A DNA stretch of 6,959 bases from JBDNFP01 sp041689775 (lineage in GTDB: Bacteria; Bacteroidota; Bacteroidia; Cytophagales; Spirosomataceae), in the NCBI GenBank assembly GCA_041689775.1, contig JBDNFP010000296.1, positions 1 through 6,959 of the forward strand. The letters are read 5' to 3'. Below, piece after piece: positions 1 through 6,075 of the stretch. The stretch's first letter is position 1, and each line of letters opens with the position of its first letter. The notes under the pieces are model-generated. The model was not told the DNA's origin, did no database searches, and saw only the letters and a program-made list of their open reading frames with translations. Made by a program: the position numbers and the translations under genes.

Positions 1-124
1 CACCCTTGACCACGTAGAACAGAGCGTTGAAAACGTGACGCAATTCATGTTTGCGCTTTCGTTGGTCGGCAAGCAAGTCTTTGATAACTTGCCATTGGGT
101 GTCGGTCAGGTCTGTGGGATACAT
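1..124 (-). CDS. IS5-family transposase, N-terminal 41 residues (partial at window edge)
   Basis: The ATG is at 124-122 on the minus strand and the frame stays open to base 1, giving 41 residues that begin MYPTDLTDTQWQVI and continue through a basic KRKHELRHVFNAL-like stretch to YVVKG. This is the characteristic N-terminus (DUF4096-like helix-turn-helix region) of IS5-family transposases; the DDE catalytic part lies beyond the left edge. The protein would bind the element's terminal inverted repeats and cut and join DNA. The gene reads away from the disrupted regulator. Whether the transposase is intact cannot be judged from this fragment. Confidence 0.85.
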   Translation of the reverse strand, partial: MYPTDLTDTQWQVIKDLLADQRKRKHELRHVFNALFYVVKG

Positions 125-192
125 TGGTGGTTCTTTGTTTCCACAAAGCTACCGACTCTCATTTTGTCAAATTATGATTTCTAGACAGCCTC
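1..192 (-). mobile_element. IS5-family insertion sequence, one end only (rest lies left of the window)
   Basis: The segment contains the start of an IS5-family transposase gene plus about 68 bases of non-coding end. Read inward on the minus strand from 192, the terminus is GAGGCTGTCTAGAAATC, which is the kind of end seen in the IS1031/ISL2 branch of IS5 elements. The bases just outside (193-195) are TAA, matching the 3-bp TNA target duplication typical of that branch; the second copy would be at the far end, outside the window. The boundary at 192 is further supported because the open frame of a Crp-like gene stops making sense exactly there. The family call rests on the transposase N-terminus and end sequence; the exact IS name is not determinable here. 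Confidence 0.8.
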
Positions 193-377
193 TAAAAGGT
201 GGTAGTTTTCTCTTCACCGTCAACTACGTAGTAGCTTTCCTGAGAAAGGTCCCCTTCTTTGCGCAATACAGTTCCTTTTTTACAGGTTCTGAACACAGCC
301 GAATCCATTATTACTTTCTTTTCTTCTTGTGAAAGCGGCAAATATTTTGGAATAACATTTAAGAGTTCGTTTTCCAT
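192..377 (-). pseudogene. Crp/Fnr-family transcription regulator, truncated by IS insertion
   Basis: The frame starts at ATG 377-375 and reads MENELLNVIPKYLPLSQEEK, then a KKGTVLRKEGDLSQES stretch and VDGEEKTTTF, before TAG at 194-192. This is the N-terminal part of the cyclic-nucleotide-binding (cupin-like) domain of Bacteroidota Crp/Fnr regulators, which normally run to about 190-230 residues with a C-terminal winged helix. Only 61 residues remain, and the stop is created at the IS junction: TA comes from host sequence and G is the first IS base. The DNA-binding domain is therefore missing. The fragment also seems to lack roughly ten residues between SQESY and YVVDGEEK, where relatives usually have a segment like FVLKGCIRxY; this is from memory of the family. 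It lies 42 bases downstream of the exported-protein gene on the same strand. Confidence 0.75.
193..195. repeat. Putative TAA target-site copy next to the IS end
   Basis: TAA directly follows the IS terminus at 192. IS5 elements of the IS1031/ISL2 type usually duplicate a 3-bp TNA site, so this is probably one of the two copies. The partner copy is outside the window, so the duplication itself is not seen. Confidence 0.45.
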
Positions 378-419
378 ACCAGAAAATTTAATCCGTTTTT
401 GGTTTTATAGCCAACACTT

Positions 420-1556
420 CTATCGTTTCCAGTCGGCCGGTAGTAGATTGGCAAAACGGTCGCTGCCAAGGTCACCAGCGATTTCAAACCCCATTGGCAT
501 CACCACCCAACCCTTCGGCGAAATAACAATGTACCCCTTCGGCAGGGTAATCATCGTATGGGGGTGAGACATATCGGTATACATCGAACGTCCTCGCTTA
601 TTGATATTGAATACTTCGAGCTTGGTCTCGGACACTACCCACCGCTCCGTTTCCAACTCGCCGGGAATGATCAATTGGCTTCCCCGAACTTCTTCGATGC
701 GGTTGTGTATGTGGTTCCGAATGGGATTGGATCCGCTCTGCACCCGAACGGTACTAAACCGCCGCTGTGATTCGGGGATTTCCTGAAATACCCGGAAACC
801 GTATTCACGAAGGCTGTCTGACACCATACTAGTCAGCAGTTGTTTCAGCGAACCTTTGTACGCTGCTTCCTGATTGGCTCGCCATAATTGCCTTTCCGCC
901 TCGTCTTTAGGCTTCATAACTTCAAAACGCGTGTTGCCACCGTAGTATACCTTTCCTTCGAAGAAGTCAAAATCGTACAGATCCTGATGGATGATATACC
1001 CCAACGCCCGGTTTTCAATAATCACAGGGCTGGTAGTCTGAGCGGTCAGGTGCCCGTCGTCCTGCATTGATACCTTCAATACTTCCGAGTTCAGTATTTT
1101 ACAGAGCTTACTAAAACGAGTAGTACCCAACAATTCTCGCGTAATGATCTTGATCCGCTGTTCTCGCTTTTTACTTTTTTTGGAGTAAATCACCACCCCT
1201 TCCAGGTTCACTCCTTCGCTCATCTTAAACTGAACCGTCTGACGTCCCGGCTGCTCGTAGCGTAAGGTCTGCCTAATGGGATTATACCCCAGGAAAGACA
1301 CCGCTATTTCCAGCGTACCAATCGGTAGATTGGACAAGGTATAGGCACCCTTATCGTTGGTGGTAGTACCAATGGACGAGTTATTGATGTATACATTGGC
1401 GAAAGGTAGCGGCGCACCCGTTTTCTCGTCGGTTACGGTACCTGTTAGTGTTACGGTTCCGGTTCCGGTTTGACCAAAGCAGGCTAAGTTCAGTAACAAT
1501 AAAACGATTGAAAGGGGAACTCGGCTTCGACGTAAAATAAGGTAATCGGCGTACAT
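420..1556 (-). CDS. Exported protein with N-terminal carboxypeptidase-regulatory-like (CarboxypepD_reg-like) domain
   Basis: The protein has 378 residues from ATG 1556-1554; a TTG one codon upstream is also in frame, but the ATG is the more natural start. It opens with a basic stretch (LRRSR, residues 8-12) and a hydrophobic run (about 14-26) ending CFGQTG, a Sec signal peptide probably cleaved before Gln29. Residues about 37-113 form a beta-sandwich domain of the CarboxypepD_reg-like type, with the typical pattern GTVTDEKTGAPLPFANVYI, then GTTTNDKGAYTL and FLGY. The remainder, from about residue 120, starts with a lysine-rich KKSKKREQ segment and ends in a motif like GDLGSDRFANLLPADW that I associate with similarly built Bacteroidota proteins of unknown function. 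No TonB-dependent receptor barrel is present, so it is not a SusC-type transporter. Cys26 is preceded by N-L-A, not a good lipobox. Location is probably periplasm or cell surface; the function is unknown. Confidence 0.8.
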   Translation of the reverse strand: MYADYLILRRSRVPLSIVLLLLNLACFGQTGTGTVTLTGTVTDEKTGAPLPFANVYINNSSIGTTTNDKGAYTLSNLPIGTLEIAVSFLGYNPIRQTLRYEQPGRQTVQFKMSEGVNLEGVVIYSKKSKKREQRIKIITRELLGTTRFSKLCKILNSEVLKVSMQDDGHLTAQTTSPVIIENRALGYIIHQDLYDFDFFEGKVYYGGNTRFEVMKPKDEAERQLWRANQEAAYKGSLKQLLTSMVSDSLREYGFRVFQEIPESQRRFSTVRVQSGSNPIRNHIHNRIEEVRGSQLIIPGELETERWVVSETKLEVFNINKRGRSMYTDMSHPHTMITLPKGYIVISPKGWVVMPMGFEIAGDLGSDRFANLLPADWKR

Positions 1557-1593
1557 CAAAATTATCTCGCTTGGATGGGTTTTAAAATATATC

Positions 1594-1596
1594 TAA
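1594..1596. repeat. Left TAA flank of the palindromic element
   Basis: TAA just left of the element matches the TAA at 1652-1654, as expected for a 3-bp TNA target duplication. Three bases can match by chance, and since the flanks are also partly self-complementary in context, the evidence is modest. Confidence 0.5.
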
Positions 1597-1651
1597 GAAG
1601 TTGTTTGAGCTAAATTTTTAGAATCAAACTAAGATTAGCTCAAACAGCTTC
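1597..1651. mobile_element. 55-bp palindromic MITE-like element with TAA flanks
   Basis: The arms 1596-1613 and 1635-1652 are complementary over 18 bases with one mismatch (a G.U pair as RNA), separated by 21 bases. Trimmed to 1597-1651, the element starts and ends with GAAG(T/C)TGTTTGAGCTAA in inverted orientation and is flanked by TAA on both sides (1594-1596 and 1652-1654), like a TNA target duplication. Its right end, read inward, resembles the IS end at 192: GAAGCTGTTT against GAGGCTGTCT, followed after a 2-base length difference by AATCTTAGTTTGA against AATCATAATTTGA (11 of 13 identical). This suggests a non-autonomous IS5-type miniature element. It sits between divergent gene starts, where a terminator is not expected. 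A regulatory palindrome is the main alternative. Confidence 0.6.
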
Positions 1652-1654
1652 TAA
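1652..1654. repeat. Right TAA flank of the palindromic element
   Basis: This is the direct-repeat partner of TAA at 1594-1596. It is the same trinucleotide that borders the IS end at 193-195. Confidence 0.5.
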
Positions 1655-1658
1655 AAAC

Positions 1659-1666
1659 CAAAGATA
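1659..1666 (-). promoter_or_regulatory. Possible -7 promoter box (TATCTTTG) for the exported-protein gene
   Basis: Read on the minus strand, TATCTTTG fits the Bacteroidota -7 consensus TAnnTTTG exactly. No clear TTTG box is seen 19-23 bases upstream, which weakens the call. If used, transcription would begin near 1652 and the whole 55-bp palindrome would lie in the 5' untranslated leader of the gene at 420-1556. Confidence 0.3.
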
Positions 1667-1954
1667 AAGGGCTGAGGCCGAATACTCTTTCTTTTGCTTA
1701 TATTTAACTACGGTTTAAACGCTTCGGTCCGGGGAGTTTGTTGACGAAACAAACTATTACCATAAAACGCAGCGACCGTCAAGATTAGATCTATGTTCTG
1801 CCTATGCTAATCTCTACTCGCCGAAATAGCCACTAGGGAGCCATCAGATACTGTTTATTGACTCGAACGCTACCAATTGGTAAATAGAGAAGGCTTTTGT
1901 CCGATTTTTTTAGTATTCTCAAGTACACTATTCACCCACTTGAAAGTAGTTATC

Positions 1955-3535
1955 ATGACCTACCCCTCCCTACTCGACTGTATCAACTTTCTGTCAACCC
2001 CCTCCTCGTTTGCACAGCCAACTACCTCGGTTGAGATTATTCAGACGCATATTTCCGTGGTGGCTATGACGAATCTCTATGTTTACAAACTAAAAAAGCC
2101 CGTACTTTTTGATTTCCTCGACTTTTCAACACTGGAAAAACGGCTATACTTCTGCGAAGAAGAAGTCCGGCTGAACCGTCGGCTGAGTCCTGAGCTATAC
2201 GTGGCGCTTCTCCCCCTTTATGCCGAGGAAGATCAACTGAGTTTCGAGCCCGGGGGCAAGCTGGTCGATTACGTGATTCAGATGCATCGGCTACCCAATG
2301 AGGGTATGTTGATCAATCAGATCAAAAACCCGGACTTCTCACTCGATACCCTCGATCGGGTAGCCGCTAAGCTCCTGACTTTCTATCAGAATTTACTTGA
2401 AAACTCGGAGCCTAATTCTTTTGGTGATGCCAATCATCTCAGGCATACCATTGAGGAAATATTTCACGGATTTGAACTACCCTCCTCACCAGAAATATCG
2501 GCTTCGGTAACGGCGCTGCTTCAAGAATGCCTGCTTGACTTTTTGGATGCACACAAAGAACTCATTAAGAAGCGGGTACAAACCGGACGAATCGTGGAAG
2601 GCCACGGCGACCTCCGAAGCGAACACATACATATTCACAACGGAGAAATCAACATCTACGACTGTCTGGAATTTGACAAAAAACTACGGTCCGTTGATTG
2701 GTTGAATGACGTCGCTTTCTTGCTCATGGACCTCGACTACCGCCATCGCCATGATCTGACGCAACGGTTGGAGGCTACTTGGCTAAATGCCCTGGAAACA
2801 GAAGATGTAAGTTCCCTACTTACCTTTTATAAAACATACCGGGCCTGCGTGCGGGCCAAAGTTAATGCTCTGAAACTATCAGAAGAGGAGGTACCACTCG
2901 CGGTTCGGGAAGAAAGTCAGCGCAAGGCCTACCGGTACTATCAGCTGGCTTTACGTTACGCCCTGCTGGGCTCACAACCCACGGTGGTGGTATGCATGGG
3001 TGGGGTGGGGAGTGGGAAATCAACCTTAGCCCATACGTTGGCTTCCTGGCTCAATCTGACACACCTTAATTCGGATGTTATTCGCAAACAGCAAGCTGGG
3101 TTATCGCCCTTTATCCGCCTAGAAGGTACCCACCGCACTGAGCTATATAACGCCGAAACTACCGAACGGGTCTACACGACCATGATCAAACTAGCGGATC
3201 AGGAAACTCAGGCTCGTGGTGCAGTGGTACTTGACGCGACCTACCGAAACGCAGAGCATCTGCAAAGCCTGAACGACTACTGCCAACAGAACGCGCTACG
3301 GCTGTTGGTACTCCATACTACCGCTCCGGAAGAAATAGTACGGCAACGCTTGAAAGCACGGGAATCGGAACTGGCGGTGTCTGATATGCGGATTAGCGAC
3401 TATGACCCGGCCTCATTTGGAATCAAGTACGATACCAGCAAGGTCGTCTCTCGGGTTGCGCACGTCAGTACAGAAGCATCCGTTGAAGTATTAGTCCTGG
3501 ATACGGTTATGCCGTGGTTGCGGCAACAGGTATGA
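1955..3535 (+). CDS. Two-domain protein: aminoglycoside-phosphotransferase-like kinase fused to P-loop (AAA_33/zeta-like) kinase
   Basis: The protein has 526 residues from ATG 1955. A TTG at 1877 keeps the frame open, but its 26 extra residues do not resemble family N-termini. The N-terminal half (about 25-330) is an APH-like fold: YKLKKPV at 44-50 (likely ATP-binding lysine region), FLDFSTLEKR just after, the catalytic-loop motif HGDLRSEH at 217-224 with Asp219, and DCLEFD at 236-241 with the metal-binding Asp236. The C-terminal half (about 340-526) is a P-loop kinase: Walker A GGVGSGKS at 349-356 and a Walker B-like VVLDAT around 424-429. This architecture matches COG2187 plus COG0645, often named bifunctional aminoglycoside phosphotransferase/ATP-binding protein. 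The true substrate is unknown and antibiotic resistance should not be assumed. No signal peptide, so cytoplasmic. It converges with the next gene across a 32-base gap. Confidence 0.85.
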   Translation: MTYPSLLDCINFLSTPSSFAQPTTSVEIIQTHISVVAMTNLYVYKLKKPVLFDFLDFSTLEKRLYFCEEEVRLNRRLSPELYVALLPLYAEEDQLSFEPGGKLVDYVIQMHRLPNEGMLINQIKNPDFSLDTLDRVAAKLLTFYQNLLENSEPNSFGDANHLRHTIEEIFHGFELPSSPEISASVTALLQECLLDFLDAHKELIKKRVQTGRIVEGHGDLRSEHIHIHNGEINIYDCLEFDKKLRSVDWLNDVAFLLMDLDYRHRHDLTQRLEATWLNALETEDVSSLLTFYKTYRACVRAKVNALKLSEEEVPLAVREESQRKAYRYYQLALRYALLGSQPTVVVCMGGVGSGKSTLAHTLASWLNLTHLNSDVIRKQQAGLSPFIRLEGTHRTELYNAETTERVYTTMIKLADQETQARGAVVLDATYRNAEHLQSLNDYCQQNALRLLVLHTTAPEEIVRQRLKARESELAVSDMRISDYDPASFGIKYDTSKVVSRVAHVSTEASVEVLVLDTVMPWLRQQV

Positions 3536-3567
3536 TGGGTTCAGGTATACTAATCAAGTATGTCAAC

Positions 3568-4554
3568 TTATCCCAACAACCCTTCCCGGACCGCTTCGGC
3601 TTTTAACCTAGCCTTGTCAATAGGTACTACCCCTACTTGCTCGCACACGAGTCCACCACCCAAGTTAGACAGCCCGGCAATGGCACGGGGCGAGAGTCCA
3701 AGCGCCACACAGCAGGCCGCAATACTGATCACGGTATCTCCCGCTCCCGACACATCGGTAATACTACGCCGGTGGGCCGGAAGGTGGCAGGTTTCGTCCT
3801 GATAGTCTATGTACACTCCATACTCCGAAAGCGTAATGAGAGCGCCTTTGGCACTGAGCGTACTCGTGAGTTGCTTCACTACGGCACGCAATGCCTCGGC
3901 ATCCTGTACTTCAAAATCTACTTTCAGGCCTTCCCGTAGTTCTTTCAAATTGGGCTTGAAGAGGGTAGTATTTTGGTAGGCCAGGAAGTTTCGTTTTTTC
4001 GGGTCCACGACCGTTGGTACGTTATGCTCATTAGCAAAATCCGTAATCTCGGTAATCACCTCGGGACTAAGTACTCCCTTATCGTAGTCTTCAAAGATGA
4101 CCACCTGACAACCCGGAATCAGCGCTTTGGCTTTGGTAATCAGTTGTACTCGCTCCGCATCGGAAATATTCGCGTCCGTTTCGGTGTCGATCCGTACTAC
4201 CTGTTGCGAACCGGCAATGATACGCTCCTTGATAGTAGTGATACGCCCGGCACTCCGAATAAGTCCTTCGCAGCTGAGGTTACGTTCCACGAGCTGGTTT
4301 TCAAGAATATCACCGGGGCCATCACTACCGATCACGGTACAGGCAATGGCTTCTGCACCCAACGCTTGCACATTGAGTAGTACATTACCCGCGCCGCCTA
4401 ACCGGTACTCCCGGCGACCTACGTTAACAACGGGAACGGGTGCTTCGGGCGAAATCCTTTCCACTTTTCCCCAAACGTACGAATCGAGCATTACGTCGCC
4501 CACAACAAGGACGCGTAGCTTAGTAAAATCTTCAAAAACCTGATCTATGGTCAT
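3568..4554 (-). CDS. hldA/rfaE1: D-glycero-beta-D-manno-heptose-7-phosphate kinase (PfkB family)
   Basis: The 328-residue protein is a complete PfkB-family sugar kinase closest in motifs to the kinase half of HldE (RfaE). It would phosphorylate heptose 7-phosphate at C1 with ATP, a step toward ADP-heptose for the lipopolysaccharide inner core. Visible motifs are VVGDVMLDSYVWG (17-29), RISPEAPVPVV (33-43), LGGAGNV (52-58), DYDKG (156-160), DPKKRNF (184-190), FKPNLKEL (199-206) and the PfkB signature DVSGAGDT (267-274), where Asp273 is the expected catalytic base. The nucleotidyltransferase domain fused in enterobacterial HldE is absent, so that activity must be encoded elsewhere. ATG is at 4554-4552; no strong ribosome-binding site precedes it. 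It is cytoplasmic. Close PfkB relatives such as ribokinase are less likely because of the SPEAPVPV motif. Confidence 0.88.
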   Translation of the reverse strand: MTIDQVFEDFTKLRVLVVGDVMLDSYVWGKVERISPEAPVPVVNVGRREYRLGGAGNVLLNVQALGAEAIACTVIGSDGPGDILENQLVERNLSCEGLIRSAGRITTIKERIIAGSQQVVRIDTETDANISDAERVQLITKAKALIPGCQVVIFEDYDKGVLSPEVITEITDFANEHNVPTVVDPKKRNFLAYQNTTLFKPNLKELREGLKVDFEVQDAEALRAVVKQLTSTLSAKGALITLSEYGVYIDYQDETCHLPAHRRSITDVSGAGDTVISIAACCVALGLSPRAIAGLSNLGGGLVCEQVGVVPIDKARLKAEAVREGLLG

Positions 4555-4715
4555 CTTGAGGTATCAGCAATTAGTTAATTAGCCCTTGCCATCGTTACTG
4601 GTTTAGCACACGATTATTTCAGAGAATGACATTTTTCCTTGATAAAGCTGCGTAAAGGTCCGAATTTTTATTAAAATGGCCGTCTTTGGTCAAGGTAAAT
4701 CATTTGTCTCAAATT

Positions 4716-4751
4716 TTTGGTCCATTAATTATTCAAAATATACTATTTTTG
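4716..4751 (+). promoter_or_regulatory. Probable Bacteroidota-type promoter for the acyl-CoA dehydrogenase gene
   Basis: TATTTTTG at 4744-4751 fits the -7 consensus TAnnTTTG exactly. A TTTG at 4716-4719 could be the -33 box, although the 24-base spacing is a little longer than usual. Transcription would start near 4757-4760, giving a leader of about 85 bases before ATG 4843. The leader's last part (CCTAATCC... CTCATCC) has no Shine-Dalgarno sequence, as is common in this phylum. Confidence 0.45.
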
Positions 4752-4762
4752 ACATTCATATA

Positions 4763-4776
4763 GTATGCAAGCATAC
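4763..4776. promoter_or_regulatory. Perfect palindrome GTATGC-AA-GCATAC, possible operator
   Basis: Six-base arms with a two-base centre lie about 12 bases after the -7 box, at or just after the expected transcription start. A repressor bound here would block the promoter. TetR- and LacI-type proteins use such dyads, but no such regulator gene is in the window, so the binding protein is unknown. Confidence 0.4.
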
Positions 4777-4842
4777 CAAATATTAAGTACGTGTCCTTTG
4801 CCTGCACACCTAATCCAATCCGACTAACCCAAACACTCATCC

Positions 4843-6060
4843 ATGGAAACTCTATTTGCCACCGAACGCCTTCATACTCTACTTCTCCGTATTCAGGAAT
4901 TTGTCGAAACGGAACTATACCCCTTAGAAACTACCGAAAATCTAACGCATGATTTTTCTCATATCGAACCAGTTTTGCAGGAAAAACGCCAGTTGGTTAA
5001 AGCCGCTGGATTATGGGGACTACACCTACCCAAAGAAGACGGCGGTCTTGATTTGACGCTCTGCGAGTTTGGGCAAATCAGTGAAGTACTGGCCCGCTCA
5101 CCTTTCGGGCATTTTGCGTTTAATACTCAGGCACCCGATATCGGGAACACCGAACTCATGCACAAGTACGCGCCCAAGCACCTGAAAGACCGCTACCTCA
5201 AACCTCTGATGGAGGGCAAAATCCGGAGTTGTTTCAGCATGACCGAGCCTGAATTTGCAGGCTCTAATCCCACCCGCATGGGTACTACCGCAGTGAAAGA
5301 TGGCGACGATTACGTCATCAACGGTCATAAATGGTTTACAAGCTCGGCAGACGGGGCCGCTTTTTTAGTAGTAATGGCCGTAACAAACCCCGAAGCGGCC
5401 CGCCACAAACAGGCCAGTCAGATTCTGGTACCGATGGATACTCCCGGTGTCACCCTCGTCAGGAATATTCCGATTATGGGCCATACGGGAGATAGTTGGG
5501 CTAGCCACGCCGAAATGCGCTACGAGAACGTCCGGGTATCGCAGGCTAATCTCATTGGTACCGAAGGTGCCGGATTTCTTCTGGCCCAGGAACGACTCGG
5601 ACCAGGGCGCATCCACCACTGCATGCGCTTTATCGGTATTGCCGAGCGGAGCTTTGATCTGATGTGCCGCTACGCCGTGAGCCGCGAGTTGGAAGAAGGT
5701 ACCGTACTCGGCGACAAGCAATTTATCCAGGGGTTTATTGCCGATAGCCGGGCCGAAATTGACGCCGCCCGTTTACTGGTGCTACGCACGGCCCGCCATA
5801 TTGACGAAAAAGGGGCCGCCGCCGTGCGCGACGAAGTATCCATGATTAAGTTTTTTACCGCCAACATGATGTTACGGGTGGTAGACCGCGCCATACAGGT
5901 ACACGGTGCATTGGGTATGACGAGCGATATACTGCTTTCCTTTTGGTACACCCACGAGCGGGCAGCCCGAATTTATGACGGGGCCGATGAAGTACACAAA
6001 GCAGCTCTGGCGCGTACTATTCTAATAGGCTACGGCCTCGATGTAAAACGCAAGAACTAA
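4843..6060 (+). CDS. Acyl-CoA dehydrogenase family protein, ACAD10/11-like
   Basis: The 405-residue flavoprotein would oxidise an acyl-CoA at the alpha-beta bond with FAD, passing electrons to electron-transfer flavoprotein. Domain order is usual: N-terminal helical (about 1-125), beta middle (about 126-240) with CFSMTEPEFAGSNPT at 130-144, and C-terminal helical (about 245-405) with QVHGALGMTSDILLS around 352-366. Features pointing to the ACAD10/11 branch are QERLGPGRIHHCMRFIG (249-265), WYTHERAARIYDGADEVHK and an Asp (D379) where the usual YEGT motif has the catalytic Glu. Substrate chain length cannot be read from the sequence; mammalian ACAD10/11 act in 4-hydroxy-acid breakdown, but those carry a fused phosphotransferase domain that is absent here. 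Length is normal, with no signal peptide. The start ATG 4843 follows a promoter-like region; the stop is 15 bases before the next gene. Confidence 0.88.
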   Translation: METLFATERLHTLLLRIQEFVETELYPLETTENLTHDFSHIEPVLQEKRQLVKAAGLWGLHLPKEDGGLDLTLCEFGQISEVLARSPFGHFAFNTQAPDIGNTELMHKYAPKHLKDRYLKPLMEGKIRSCFSMTEPEFAGSNPTRMGTTAVKDGDDYVINGHKWFTSSADGAAFLVVMAVTNPEAARHKQASQILVPMDTPGVTLVRNIPIMGHTGDSWASHAEMRYENVRVSQANLIGTEGAGFLLAQERLGPGRIHHCMRFIGIAERSFDLMCRYAVSRELEEGTVLGDKQFIQGFIADSRAEIDAARLLVLRTARHIDEKGAAAVRDEVSMIKFFTANMMLRVVDRAIQVHGALGMTSDILLSFWYTHERAARIYDGADEVHKAALARTILIGYGLDVKRKN

Positions 6061-6075
6061 TAACCTACCTGTACT

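Larger units (their letters stand above)
1557..1954. other. Divergent intergenic region carrying a palindromic element and small inverted repeats
   Basis: About 400 bases separate the starts of two divergently read genes. An in-frame TTG at 1877 would extend the right-hand gene, but the added 26 residues look non-coding. I see no convincing protein or tRNA here. What is present: a 55-bp near-palindrome at 1597-1651, an 8+8 inverted repeat with a 5-base loop at 1735-1755 (AGTTTGTT / AACAAACT), and a 7+7 inverted repeat at 1782-1788 and 1807-1813 (AGATTAG / CTAATCT) with an 18-base loop. A minus-strand match to TAnnTTTG lies at 1659-1666. No strict plus-strand promoter box was found for the right-hand gene. 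Confidence 0.6.
4555..4842. other. Divergent regulatory region between the heptose kinase and acyl-CoA dehydrogenase genes
   Basis: This 288-base, AT-rich stretch contains no convincing gene. It holds the probable dehydrogenase promoter (4716-4751), a perfect palindrome (4763-4776) and two direct copies of TTTGGTC at 4685-4691 and 4716-4722, spaced 31 bases, about three helical turns. No strict TAnnTTTG box was found on the minus strand for the heptose kinase gene. Confidence 0.6.

Noticed and set aside
51..332. Plus-strand open frame crossing the IS end and the Crp fragment
   Set aside because: It spans the IS-host junction and is antisense to two recognisable coding sequences, so it is a by-product.
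1485..1520. Lipoprotein signal for the exported protein (Cys26)
   Set aside because: The residues before Cys are N-L-A, which does not fit the lipobox; cleavage before Gln29 by signal peptidase I is more plausible.
1557..1559. TTG one codon upstream as start of the exported-protein gene
   Set aside because: The adjacent ATG at 1556-1554 is in frame and the better start; the difference is one residue.
1597..1651. Palindrome interpreted as a transcription terminator
   Set aside because: It lies between two divergent gene starts, where no transcript ends are expected, and it has TAA flanks and IS-like ends.
1877..1954. 26-residue N-terminal extension of the phosphotransferase gene from TTG 1877
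   Set aside because: The extension does not resemble family N-termini, uses a rare start and lies in intergenic-looking sequence; ATG 1955 covers the whole conserved domain.
1955..3535. Aminoglycoside resistance gene
   Set aside because: The fold is APH-like, but this two-domain COG2187-type family has no established resistance role and the context has no resistance markers.
3544..3564. Weak hairpin between the convergent genes as a bidirectional terminator
   Set aside because: The stem is only five clean pairs (ATACT/AGTAT), extended by wobble pairs on one strand, with no T-run on either side.
3973..4543. Long plus-strand open frames opposite the heptose kinase gene
   Set aside because: The minus strand encodes a full PfkB kinase with all motifs; the opposite frames show no family resemblance.
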